Shown piece after piece: positions 29,604 through 40,322 of a stretch of DNA of 64,000 nucleotides. Source of the DNA: Dimorphilus gyrociliatus (Eukaryota; Annelida; Polychaeta; Dinophilidae); contig CAJFCJ010000020.1 of assembly GCA_904063045.1 (NCBI GenBank), forward strand, positions 674,916 through 738,915, in the 5' to 3' direction. The translations under genes and the position numbers were made by a program. Positions within the stretch are counted from its first letter, which is position 1, and every line of letters starts with the position of its first letter. Below the pieces are notes generated by a model. That model was not told where the DNA came from. It saw nothing but the letters and a program-made list of their open reading frames with translations, and ran no database searches.

Positions 29604-31445
29604 ATGGCATCAATAGAAAGACCTGATGTTATCATCATCTCTGAGAATTTAAACAATGATTGGTCTAATTTCATTAAACGATCCCTTCCGTATTATATGT
29701 CGGATGAAATTTTATTAGATAAAAGAAGAATTTTGGAATCACAGAGCTTAATTCATCATGCACAGTTAATTCTTTTTATTGTTTATGATATAAATCATTC
29801 AGATGTTCATGAGGAAATCACTAACATGCTGGTTAAAATGTATTCGAGTTTAACTAAAGGAGCTATAATAAGATTTCATGACTCTAATAGATATTTAACA
29901 AAATTATTTCCTAAATGGAAAGATTTTTTCGTCACCAACTCTAATAAAAACAATTTAATTACTGACTTGACTAACATTTTACAAGCTGCCGAGCCAAAAC
30001 CACCAATACAACAAGAACCGCCAAAACAGAAAAAACCGCCAAAACCTCCAAAACCTAAAACTAAAAGTAAACCGTTCTTGTGCAGAGCAATACCAAATAA
30101 ATTTTATGCTCCCGGTGTAAGTATTCAATTTAAATAGAATAATAGATTTTGTACTAATTATTCTATTAAAAAATTTCAAGCACTCTAATAATTCTTTAAC
30201 GAAACAAGGAGAAAATCTAGCCGTTAATTGGACAACTATCGTATTTGCAGAAGAGATACAAAATGAATTTAATTTCTATTTGGAAATAAATAATACACCG
30301 CCAATTCTTTTAATATCAAAAACTATAAATAAATATGCAATCCAAATTTCGTTACCTAGTGAGTTATCTTATGTATTGTTTTATATCTATATAACTATAT
30401 TTAAACAGCATTAAACTATGTTGGAACTGCCGCTATTCGTGTCCATCAAACGACCAAGGGAAGTGATTTCGCCAACTTGAAAATTGAATTTTATACTCAT
30501 TCACTCGATTTTTTAACGATTTCTCAAATTTATTTAAGTCAGATGAATGTTTTAATAAATTTATTAAAGAAAGAAAAAGTTTCTTCTGAAACGATTGATG
30601 ATGAACTAAATGCGGATCTTCAAGAAGGAGATATACCGACTAGAGCTTTTGAACAATTATTTGAAATTTATAATCAGAGTGAAGCAGAATCTCAAAGCAA
30701 CTCAGAGTGCCCTTCTCTTTTACATTTGGCCGCTAAATATGATCTAAAGAAAGTGGCAAAAACGCACACAAACTTACCATATTTCAGGTAAAAACGAAAT
30801 TTGAAAAATTATCTTTCATTAATCTCCTATTCATTTATTTAGTTCAGCTCATAATCTTAAGAATAAAGATAATATGAATCCTGCAGAAATTGCGACAAAG
30901 CATAATTTTCGTGCCTTAAGTAAACTTTTCGATGACCGAAGCATTTACGAGGAGAAAGCTAATTGTTTTTATGTGGCAATGGCTAAAGAAATGTTTTCTT
31001 CAAGTAAAATTATTACCGTAATACTTTTTTATATGATAAAAAGATTAATAAGTTTATTTTTGGCAGCCAATTACGAATACACATATATTGTAGAATCCAG
31101 TGATGAAGATGAATACGTGAATATGCCTCCACCCATTACAATGACAGAAACTCCTCCTGCCCTACCGCCACCATTATATCCGAGGAAACCGAAAGTAGAA
31201 ATATCAACGCTTCGTAAAAAATGGGAAAATAGGGAAATTAGCGACGAAGAGGCAATTCAAAAATATCAAGAGCAAAGGCCAAATTCAAATTCAGAAGTAA
31301 ATTTAATTAGAGAATCGAATAATGGAAATGTTAATGATTGTTTTATTTATTTTTTTTTCAACAGCCACAGCAGGAATTTTCCCCCTTAGCCAGTATTTTA
31401 AAAATCAAAGAATTAATTAGACGTCGAATATTCTTTAAAACTTAA
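29604..31445 (+). CDS. Dof/BCAP/BANK1 family adaptor (TIR, DBB, ankyrin, YxxM)
   Basis: Cytoplasmic adaptor that links receptors to PI3K (BCAP) or, in flies, to FGF receptors (Dof/stumps). Exons: 29604-30116, 30181-30358, 30409-30787, 30843-31003, 31067-31329 and 31365-31445, giving 524 aa in frame. Residues 1-130 resemble the TIR domain of the family. A proline/lysine linker follows (KPPKPPKPK), then the DBB region (about 170-290) and an ankyrin-like part (SLLHLAAKYDLKK). The C-terminal part carries DEYVNM, a YxxM site for p85 SH2 domains that also fits the Grb2 YxN motif, followed by a proline-rich run. The last intron is modelled as only 35 nt (31330-31364). Without splicing the frame would end 20 codons later with a different, Phe/Ser-rich tail; the spliced tail (FSPLASILKIKELIRRR) resembles the end of the second BCAP-like gene, which favours splicing. 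Confidence 0.8.
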
Positions 31446-31701
31446 CACTTGCTTCCTACTTCTTGAATTGTGTGTCTCTCTAATAAGCATAAAAAAAAAT
31501 TGACCCAATGAGTTTCTACGACAGATTTACTATAATCAGCAGATGAGCTACTCTTTGCTGAAGTGATTATGATTACATATAGTGAGCATACTTGACAAAA
31601 CTACTAATTCAAAGGATTTGTTTTAAAATACCGAAAAATTCAAGCTTTATCTAACTTTTAATTGATATAAAAAATATTCATAGTTTTTCAATAAAACTCT
31701 A

Positions 31702-33602
31702 TCAAAGAGCAGTTAACTTAAATATTTTCTGAGAGAAAACTCTGATTAAGAAGGAAGCTTCTTGATTCTGATGAAAGGTTGATGGAATAATAATGTAATT
31801 TCCCGTTTCTAGGGTAAATCTTGCGCAGACTTCTCTCCAATTAGTAAAATCCCCTGAATCTCCAATGTCTCTGTTATAAAGTAAATATTCTTTATCTAAT
31901 CTTTTCGGTTCATCAACCTTATAAAGGCAAAAGCCAATTTTCTTTCTATTTTCTACTGGTCGTCCCTTTTGACTATCGTCGATTTGCATTAAAGCTATTA
32001 AAACACTGTAATGGCAAAACGATGTTCCTCTTTCTAGCTCACCATCTTCTATTTCATCCTCAGCGTCAGTACTATCCTCAAATATTGTTAAACAAAACTG
32101 AGGATTAATACAAAACGTATCCATATTATTTATACAACCACCAGCTGATTTTCCTTTTATCCATTTGCCAGAAATATAGTCATATTTTCTGTTAAGGTCT
32201 GCCGAGCCATCAGCATTAAAGTCAGGACCCAAAGTGCAGATTGTAACCTCAGTAAAGTAACTTATAAAATCAGGGAGACTCATCCAAAATTCCCCATCTT
32301 CTTCTTTACGTTGCCCTAAAATCTCCCTAGTCCTGTGAGATAATGTTTGCCAAGCTATCGAGCTGTTAAAATAAACGCAGAAGGAAAAGATTCAAAAAAT
32401 TTGATTACTATTGACAATGAACAAACCTATCACTCCAAGAACCAGTCCATTCTTTACCATTTCCCCAAGGATTTCTTATTCTAAATAATCTTATTTTATT
32501 TTTTTGGTTGTCTCTTACAATTTCTACTTGAGTTACTGTGTAAGTATGGTTGGCTAATAAGCCTACATTCTCAGTATCTGTCTCCCCTTTTTTAGCGCTG
32601 CAGGTTACAAAAGCATCCGATTTATACGCTCTTAACAAATATTTAAAAAGGTTAGCTTCTTCCATTTCTTTAACTGAATATTTTTCCGATATGCCACCTT
32701 CGTTGATTAAATTATATACAGTATATATAAATATAGATAAATTTATACATATATGCTTGTTAAATATTATTCAATAAATGGAATAGTTGTTTTTACCTGT
32801 TAAATCAACTAGGGCATCTTTTGAGAAACCACCTTCAATATTGGCGTACTGACCATCATGAATTTTTGCGTATGCTTTTTCTAACAGAGGTAACCAAAAT
32901 TCGTTTTCTTCTAAACATCTTGCATAGTGCAATTTACCGTATTTTACCGGTAATAGATCGTCAATAACAACATCTTTCCAGGTGCCAAATCTCCAAAATC
33001 GAAAATGTAGTAGGCCTGAATAGTTTTCTCCGTAAAGTGATTGATTTGGCGGTAGTACTTTATTCATGAACATGGAATGATGAGAAATAGCCGCACAAGC
33101 AGATAAAAACCAACAGTCCCCCAGATTACCTATAGTATAGAAAATGTATGTCTCAATACGGCTTTTAACGCGTTGAATGTAGCTGAAAAAGATGAAAAAG
33201 AGGCAGATAGAAAAGAGAGAGAGATAGAGAGAAATGAGGTTTCTCGTTTATTAACAACCTTGAAGTACATCTTTTTTACAAACTTCACCAACAAATAACT
33301 CTGGTTTTTGGCCAGCCTCTACCAACTCAAAAGGCCTTTTCCAAGATATTTCCTCATTATTTGTATATATAAAGTCGGGATCAACAAAGAGAGAACCTTT
33401 TAAGTCATCAATAATCTCCTATCAAATACAATTTGAAAGTTAAATTCTTTCAATTCAATAAAAGTTTTTAAATAATGTTTACCATAATATTTTCAGGCTG
33501 AATGTACATGCCAAACTTACTATTCTGATACCTTTTGGTATTCTGAAATTTTGTTTCATTCCCATCGTAAGCCTCTACTTTCCCAGATTCGCAATTTCCC
33601 AT
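31702..33602 (-). CDS. Calpain, domains I-III only, predicted N-myristoylated
   Basis: Calcium-dependent cysteine protease. Minus-strand exons: 33602-33483, 33418-33259, 33129-32797, 32697-32427 and 32362-31702, giving 514 aa. The catalytic Cys lies in GNLGDCWFLSA, the His in GLLANHTYTV and the Asn in RNPWGNGKEW, so the triad is complete. Domain III (C2-like) starts near DGEFWMSLPDF and ends with IPSTFHQNQEASFLIRVFS. The stop follows directly, so there is no penta-EF-hand domain and calcium control must come from the protease core and domain III. The N terminus MGNCES has Gly2, Cys4 and Ser6, a myristoylation pattern with an adjacent palmitoylatable Cys, suggesting membrane targeting. It is convergent with the BCAP-like gene (256 bp gap). 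Confidence 0.88.
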
Positions 33603-34661
33603 TTATTAAAAATATTTTTTATTCAAGCTTCTATTTATCGACACGATCGACATTTTCGAATAAGCCTATCTAACTAGTTGCTAAGGGGAACTAATATAGG
33701 CTGGTTAATAAGAGACCTACTGTACATTCCTTTTTTTTTTATTGATTTGGGTAACTTCAGCCTAAATCTAGGTCAGCAAAAGTGATTTCATAAATATTGT
33801 TAAAACAAAAAAAAATATATGTGTAACGTTTATTTAATACGATTTAGACAGGTTCATTAGCCTTTTAACTCTTATAAGATTTCCATACTCTGATGTATAT
33901 TTACAAAGATATATTTATGTATATACTGTCTATAAACTAATTAGTTGTAATTAATTAGCTTCTATTTTTACAGTACCTGTAATTTTTTATAACAACATCG
34001 TATGTGTAAATACAAGTTATACATGTATATACTGTATATCTTGAAAATCTTTATTAATTGAAATAATAAAATTAGGAACCGTTGAATAAAAATATATCTT
34101 TTTAAATATATTTACAAATAATATAGAAATGTATAATTTCTTATTTTCAACAAACTTAATATATATAATAGTATATAATGGAAATTTTTCTCTTTAAATG
34201 TTCAACTTTCAAATAATTCATAATTGAAATAAAAACGAACGAAATTATTTTTTAAAGTAAGCCTTGGTGAAGCATGGCTACTTTTCAAGGGTAATATTAA
34301 TAATCATGCACATTATAGATATATTATTGCGTTGTCTCTCCAAAAAAGAAAAAGATAGTCAAGGAATGAGTTAAAAAAAAAAAAACAATGTTCAATTTAA
34401 ATGAATAAAACATGAATAATAAATACGATGTAGATCATTTTAGAGTTTGTTTTTTTTTAAGTAACAATCATTGGTCTTTCCTTTTCCTAAAACAGAGATT
34501 CAAAATTGGTTTAGGAGTTTAACAGTAAAGAGCGCATGAAAAATAACGTCCTATGTAGTCGAAAATATATGTAATTCAAGGCCTGCTTAGATAGAAGATT
34601 AACAAAAAACCATATATTCAAGCTGATTTTATAAAGAGTAAAAATATTGAACATCATGTAT
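33603..34661. other. Intergenic between calpain (-) and CPSF4 (-)
   Basis: Promoter side of calpain and 3' flank of CPSF4. AT-rich, with an ATACTGTATA core at about 34027-34038. No coding exon seen. Confidence 0.5.
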
Positions 34662-35940
34662 CTAAAACTGAGGATTTGATGGAAATGATTGCATTTGTCC
34701 TTGTCCCCCTCCTCCGCCTCGTTCAGATAAGGCTAAAAAGGCTAGATTTCCTTTTGGGCATTTATTAGCGTAATGGCCCTTTTCACCACACTGAAATTAA
34801 TTTTGTTTTTGTTATTAAAATGTATAGTAAAATAATTAAGCATAAAAAAATAAAAAGAAGAGAATAAGTACCTTAAAGCATGTAACTTCCTGGAGAGGCC
34901 TTCTTTGTATATTTATTTGCTACAAACGTAAAAATATTAGTTGTTTTGCTAACCTTCTGACAAATTACAAATTACCTGTGGGTTTGTAGGTTTAGTACAA
35001 ATATTTGATTTGTGTCCTACATCTCCGCAATTATGGCATACTATATGCCCAATTGAAATCTTACTTTTTTGATCTCCCATGATAGGTAGATCGAAAGTTG
35101 GGCTAAAAATTTGAAAAAATTTGATGATCATTGATGAACTATTAAACAATAACTATACTCACTGAACATGCTTACACTCTTTACCATTCGGACAAAAACC
35201 TACTAAATAATTTACACACATTACTCGTCTGACATGTCTATTCTTACATTGAGCACCTGCAATGATATATTTTCATTGAAAATTTTCAAATTGTTTCTTA
35301 ATATTTGATATTATCTTACCATGTCTACAAAACCCTCTGTCATACCAAGGGCAATCTTTCACTTTAGACTCGGGATCGATATGTTGAAAAGGGCATTCTT
35401 TATTACTACATGATCCTAAAATAAAATACATTTATAAATTAATATTTATGATTTGAATGAATTTCTTGTTAAGTTCTTACCAAATTTTGCATAAAAATAA
35501 CACTCAGGCATTTTGCTCATGTCGTATTCGTGACGAAATTCACAATCATCCCCTTTTTTACATAAACCTCGCAGCCAATGCTTACAAACTACAGTACGAT
35601 CTCTTCTTGTGTGGCGGAATGGACACATTGCTCCCCGTGAGCACAAATTTTGAAGGTAGAATGTACAAATAGCAGATCTTGACTCTGAAAGTAAATTTAT
35701 TAGGTTTCTTTCAACGGAGGAAATAAGATAATATATTTTTTGTCAATAATTATAACACAAAAAGCGTGTACAATCGCGATTAATAAAGGTTTCTGGCTAA
35801 TATCAACTTGATTAAGCCGGCTCCAACAATTACTCACTGTCCATTCCGGAAAAGGGCAAGGGTAATGCTCCCTTTTGCTGCTCAAGAGCAAGTTCCACAT
35901 CGAATTTGTGGTTTGACACATTTGCAACAACATCTTGCAT
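34662..35940 (-). CDS. CPSF4: Cleavage and polyadenylation specificity factor subunit 4 (CPSF30)
   Basis: RNA-binding subunit of CPSF that recognises the AAUAAA signal in the nucleus. Minus-strand exons: 35940-35838, 35684-35481, 35415-35320, 35256-35163, 35102-34976, 34919-34872 and 34790-34662, giving 266 aa; the human protein is about the same length. The start MQDVVANVSNHKFDVELALEQ matches the family N terminus. Five CCCH fingers follow: around CTFYLQNLCSRGAMCPFRH, CKHWLRGLCKKGDDCEFRH, CYFYAKFGSCSNKECPFQH, CPWYDRGFCRHGAQCKNRH and CVNYLVGFCPNGKECKHVH. Two CCHC knuckles come after them (CHNCGDVGHKSNIC and CFKCGEKGHYANKC). Vertebrate CPSF4 has one knuckle and insect Clipper has two, so this is the invertebrate layout. 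It lies head-to-head with the gene at 36440. Confidence 0.96.
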
Positions 35941-36439
35941 CATGTACGAGACAAAATTCTAATAATTGGCAAGATGTTGATGTTCTCTGAATTTCGACCA
36001 AATCGATTTCGATTCGAGTGTGAATAAAACCGATTCGGTGTCCAGATGAAAAGTACGGTTCTGCGTTCCTAGTTGAACGCTCCGTCGTATGGTAACTTAT
36101 TCCCGTCCCGTTTTGATTATAGGCCTAAGATTATTCATACTTTATATACAAAGTTATTATGTTGCCTTGTCAAAGTAATTTTAGTATAAAGTAGATATTA
36201 ATACTAAGCGAAAACCTTTGAATACATAAATACAAACGTTTTTTGACAGTTCTTATTTTTTATAGGTTGTTGTCTGAATTTTTGGTCTCGTTAGGCCTAT
36301 CGAAAAATTCCAAGTTTTTTATCATTTCCCCACCTCTTCTCAAAGCAAGAACACATTTTATCTTTACCTCTTGCCTAAAAAAAAAAGAATCTTTCGCAGG
36401 TGATTCTATTCTAATAAATTTAAACTTAACATAGTGATT
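35941..36439. promoter_or_regulatory. Divergent promoter region, CPSF4 / BCAP-like-2
   Basis: The 499 bp between two opposite start codons contain a GC-richer part at 35990-36120 and two AGGCCTA hexamer-core motifs (36121-36127 and 36293-36299). A shared bidirectional promoter is likely. Confidence 0.5.
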
Positions 36440-37638
36440 ATGGACCGTTCAACCAATAATCTGGACTTGGAGGATGTTAGTCAGGTATATATTTGCCAAA
36501 TGGACGCCCTACTAGGTCTATTGTCGGAAAACAACGTCCCGAAAGAGGTGATAGACAACTGTCTTTGTTCCGCTCTACTCTCAAGTAATTGTCCCGCTTC
36601 AGGAGTGGAACAATTATTCGACGTATATAAATACAATGGTCAGTAGATATTGTTCTTCCTACTTTTCTGTTTATCATAATATTCAGTTTATGGCAAAGCA
36701 ATATACAAATAGGCCAAAATTATAAATCGGACTACCACTGCCCAACGCTCGCTCATCTTGCCGCAAAATACGGTCTCGCTCAGCTGTTTATCATTTATAG
36801 GGATCTAGAATGTTATCAGTAAGTAAACAGATAAATTTGATTAGACTTCCTAAATTCTTTACTACAACTTGTCTATCTAAACTTTTCCTTTATTAAACCA
36901 TACTTTTGGCATTATTAGTCAGTTTTTTAAATAAATATGTTTATTATTTAAAGATAACGCTTAATATTCTATTCTCAATTTAGGAAAATCTCGAGATTGA
37001 CCAATAAGGAGGGTTTCCTAGCTACGGAAATGGCTCCAAGTTCAAAGTTAGGTAGGACTACTTCTTACGAACAAGCTATGGAAGCTGCGAATAAACCCAG
37101 CGAGACAAACGTTAATGATAAGACTGCGGTTGATGATTATTACGACTCCCTGAATACTTATATGGTTATGTCTCCAAACCTCCATTTATCACAAGGATAT
37201 GGTAAAATATATATTCAATATACTTTTATAGATTATTTGACAAAAAATAGGCTGAAATTTTTAACATTAAAGCTAATATTTAAATGAATATTATAATATT
37301 TTTTTTATAGAGAATGTATCGGACGAACAGGAAGATAGTAGGGATACAAATACAAAGCTTAATACACAAGGTAAAATAGATGGGTGAATGAACTTGTATA
37401 TTATTTTTACATTGGTACTTGGCTAAACCATTGCTATTCCTATTTAGACAAAGAAATAAGAAAAGCACCATCCTTCGATAGTATAAATGGAAGTAATCAA
37501 AGAAATAGCCAATTAATCAAACATCGTCGAAATTCAGAAAATTCTAACCGGTTTATAGAGCCGCCTACCCTTTTACCAATTCCCCAAAATAGGCCAAAGA
37601 ATCCACTCGCTGCCCTTAAGAAAAAAATTATACGCTAA
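36440..37638 (+). CDS. BCAP/Dof-like short protein lacking the TIR and most of the DBB domain
   Basis: Diverged partial paralogue of the gene at 29604. Exons: 36440-36638, 36713-36818, 36984-37201, 37311-37370 and 37448-37638, giving 257 aa. The N terminus (DVSQVYICQMDALLGLLSEN) aligns by eye with ISQIYLSQMNVLINLLKKEK in the larger gene, and CPTLAHLAAKYGLAQ aligns with its ankyrin-like CPSLLHLAAKYDLKK. Both end in a similar basic tail (NPLAALKKKIIR here). It has its own YxxM site, YMVM at 37159-37170. The start ATG lies at the beginning of the homologous block, and no TIR-like exon is visible in the 499 bp before it. It may act as a regulator or competitor of the full-length adaptor; this is inference. 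Confidence 0.72.
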
Positions 37639-39063
37639 AATTCGATTATTTCATAGTTATACGTTTGAAAGATGTAAGTGTAAAAAGAGATTTTGAAGGT
37701 GACTTAAAGATTATAATTAATAAAATCATCAAATTCACGTCAATAGAATTTTTTTAATTACTTTTCGCACTCGAATTTTGGAAAATTATTCATGCGAAAG
37801 CATTTCAAGTTCGTTTCTCTCATTTTATTTAATCATTGATAGATAATTATACGAGCATAAAATACTTGCACTGTCCTACCACCTATAAATTATATTCTTT
37901 TAAACTTATATACTATTAATAGTTTTGATTATTATTATTTAATATTATAATAATGGCATACTGTACATTTTTTTCATTTTTTACACTCAACACTCTTGTC
38001 CTTAAATCAATAAGAAAAAAGGGTACCATTGAAACTACGCAACGTTGAACTCCCAATTAGTTCTACGCATATTGACTATAACAGGTTAATGACCTGTACT
38101 AACTGTAACCGTTTAAGTAGGGAAAAGAAAGAACAGAATTAATAATAATCATAAGTTTAATTTTGCGTACGCAAATAAGATATTGACAAAAAGCCAAGTC
38201 ACTTAAAAAAAAGAACGAGTTGAAATATACGGAGTTACAAAACTAATTAGAGCGTTTTTGTAGTCTCTGCAAGCCAAAGTCTAAAATCGTTAAAAAGCGG
38301 ATATGAAAGAGAAAGAACATGTTGCTTAATGGTACTCAACACATTTAAAGACGATATAATTCTCTTTAATTTATTAAAAACATTTCTTTTCATATGTATA
38401 TGTATTAACAGTGAATATATAATATTTATTTATATATATTATTAATCCATATATTGGTATACAAATGTATATACATATCATACAGTTTATACGAATATTT
38501 TACTATTCAAAATCTTATTTCGTATTCAATTAAAAGAGATAATCAAGAAAAAAAACAGAGAGACCATTCATTATCATTTGTGTAACATTTCTACTTTTTT
38601 TATCACTTTTATCTTTTTGGTCCATTATATAGGTTACTCTTTATTTACCAATTTCTCTTTTATAACAACAATAAATTTGAGGATTTTTATTTGATTAGAA
38701 AAAAAAGAAGAAACACTTGAATTCTTCAAAAAAATAAAAAGGAAATATCAGATATTCCTGTTAAAAGTATTCGCCACAATTTTGTTTGTTTTCTTTATAA
38801 AAAAAAAAAAAAGATGGGATTGCAGGCAAGAAAAAAATAAGAAGTAAATGACAGGTAACAAATCAGAAAGGTATTCATCACGATAGAAGAAAAGATGAGG
38901 GTTTTTGATATATAAATACATATAATTAAAAAAAAAACAGAAAACAAAAAAACCAAAGAAATTCCTTTTCATTTTCAGTCTCTTCCAATTTTTTTTTCAT
39001 TTCTATACAGCACCTTTAAACAAGTGGATGGTAAGCACCTAATCATCCAAAATTTGTTTATTG

Positions 39064-39105
<42 letters not shown>

Positions 39106-39488
39106 TAAAGATAGATATACATTTCTCTTTGTTCAACCAATTCAAACGGCCGAAACTTTCTCTTCTTCGTCACTAATTACTAAAAGGGAAAAAAAAAAGT
39201 TACTAAAAACATATGAAGAATTATAAAAAGCATTTAGACAACATAAAAACAATGCATGCAGGTGTTTTTTATTGTTTTTTTTTTAAAATCTATCGCTATA
39301 TATATACAATACAGTGTATATATACTATATATACATATATATATATATATACTCTACATAAGTATATATAAAGCTAAGTGCAAAGTATAAAGTAGAAGTG
39401 AGTAATACTCTTTTACTAAGTAAATATTATGACACCTAAAGGACTTAAATATAAACAACGATCCTTATACCAGTGAAAATGGTTAAGA
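37639..39488. other. Convergent 3' intergenic region
   Basis: Lies between the ends of the BCAP-like-2 gene (+) and the RAPGEF gene (-). It is very AT-rich, with a TA microsatellite at 39074-39103 and TA-rich sequence at 39298-39370. No coding exon seen. Confidence 0.55.
39074..39103. repeat. TA microsatellite
   Basis: CA run grading into a pure TA run. Confidence 0.85.
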
Positions 39489-39588
39489 TTATTTTCTGGA
39501 TGGTGACTTCTTTCGTTTTGTGAACATTCCTAACCATTCTTTATAAAATTATTAAAATTTAATTATAAATCTAAATGTCAATTGAAAA

Positions 39589-39620
<32 letters not shown>

Positions 39621-40286
39621 GACAATTTAAAGTAAAACTTACGAGAAGAAAATTTCGGCTCTTCGGTTTTCGGCATTGGAGGTGTAGCTGATGAAGCCCT
39701 AGGTCTAGTGTTTGGTACCATAAGGGTTGCTTTTGGCATATCCTGACTAGCCGATCGACCACATTGGCCTAAGAATTTCTTGTGTTGCAAAGCCTCTTCG
39801 TAGCAAGGTAATGCAGGTCTGCTTGCTAGATGTATAGATAATATTTTGTTTTAAAAAATTCCATTTAATTAAAAAATAATAAAATTATAAGGTAAGAAAA
39901 AAAATATTAACATAAAAAACGAAAGTGTTTTGTACGCTTACGGCTGAATTAAAAAAAAAATTGACAAGCGCTTTTTCTGTAAGGCCTTTTTAAAAAAAAA
40001 CAAGCACACTCTCTAAGGTAAAACAGCACGAGGCCGTAGAAAATCTGCACATCAAGCGAGTTAAATACGGAAAAAATAAAACAAAAATAAAATATATGAA
40101 AGTTTTGGAGGAGTTCGCAAAAAAGGAAAGCAACAAAATACTCCGTTCTATTACCTGTTTGTCTAAAACAGGTTTCCAAACGCCTAACGGCGTCGTTGTA
40201 AGAAGGAAGACGTGGTCTAGATTCATTAGTCTGGCGAATATTCGATGCTGTATACGTTAACAAAGCTTCTAAATATGTCCCTTCCG

Positions 40287-40322
<36 letters not shown>

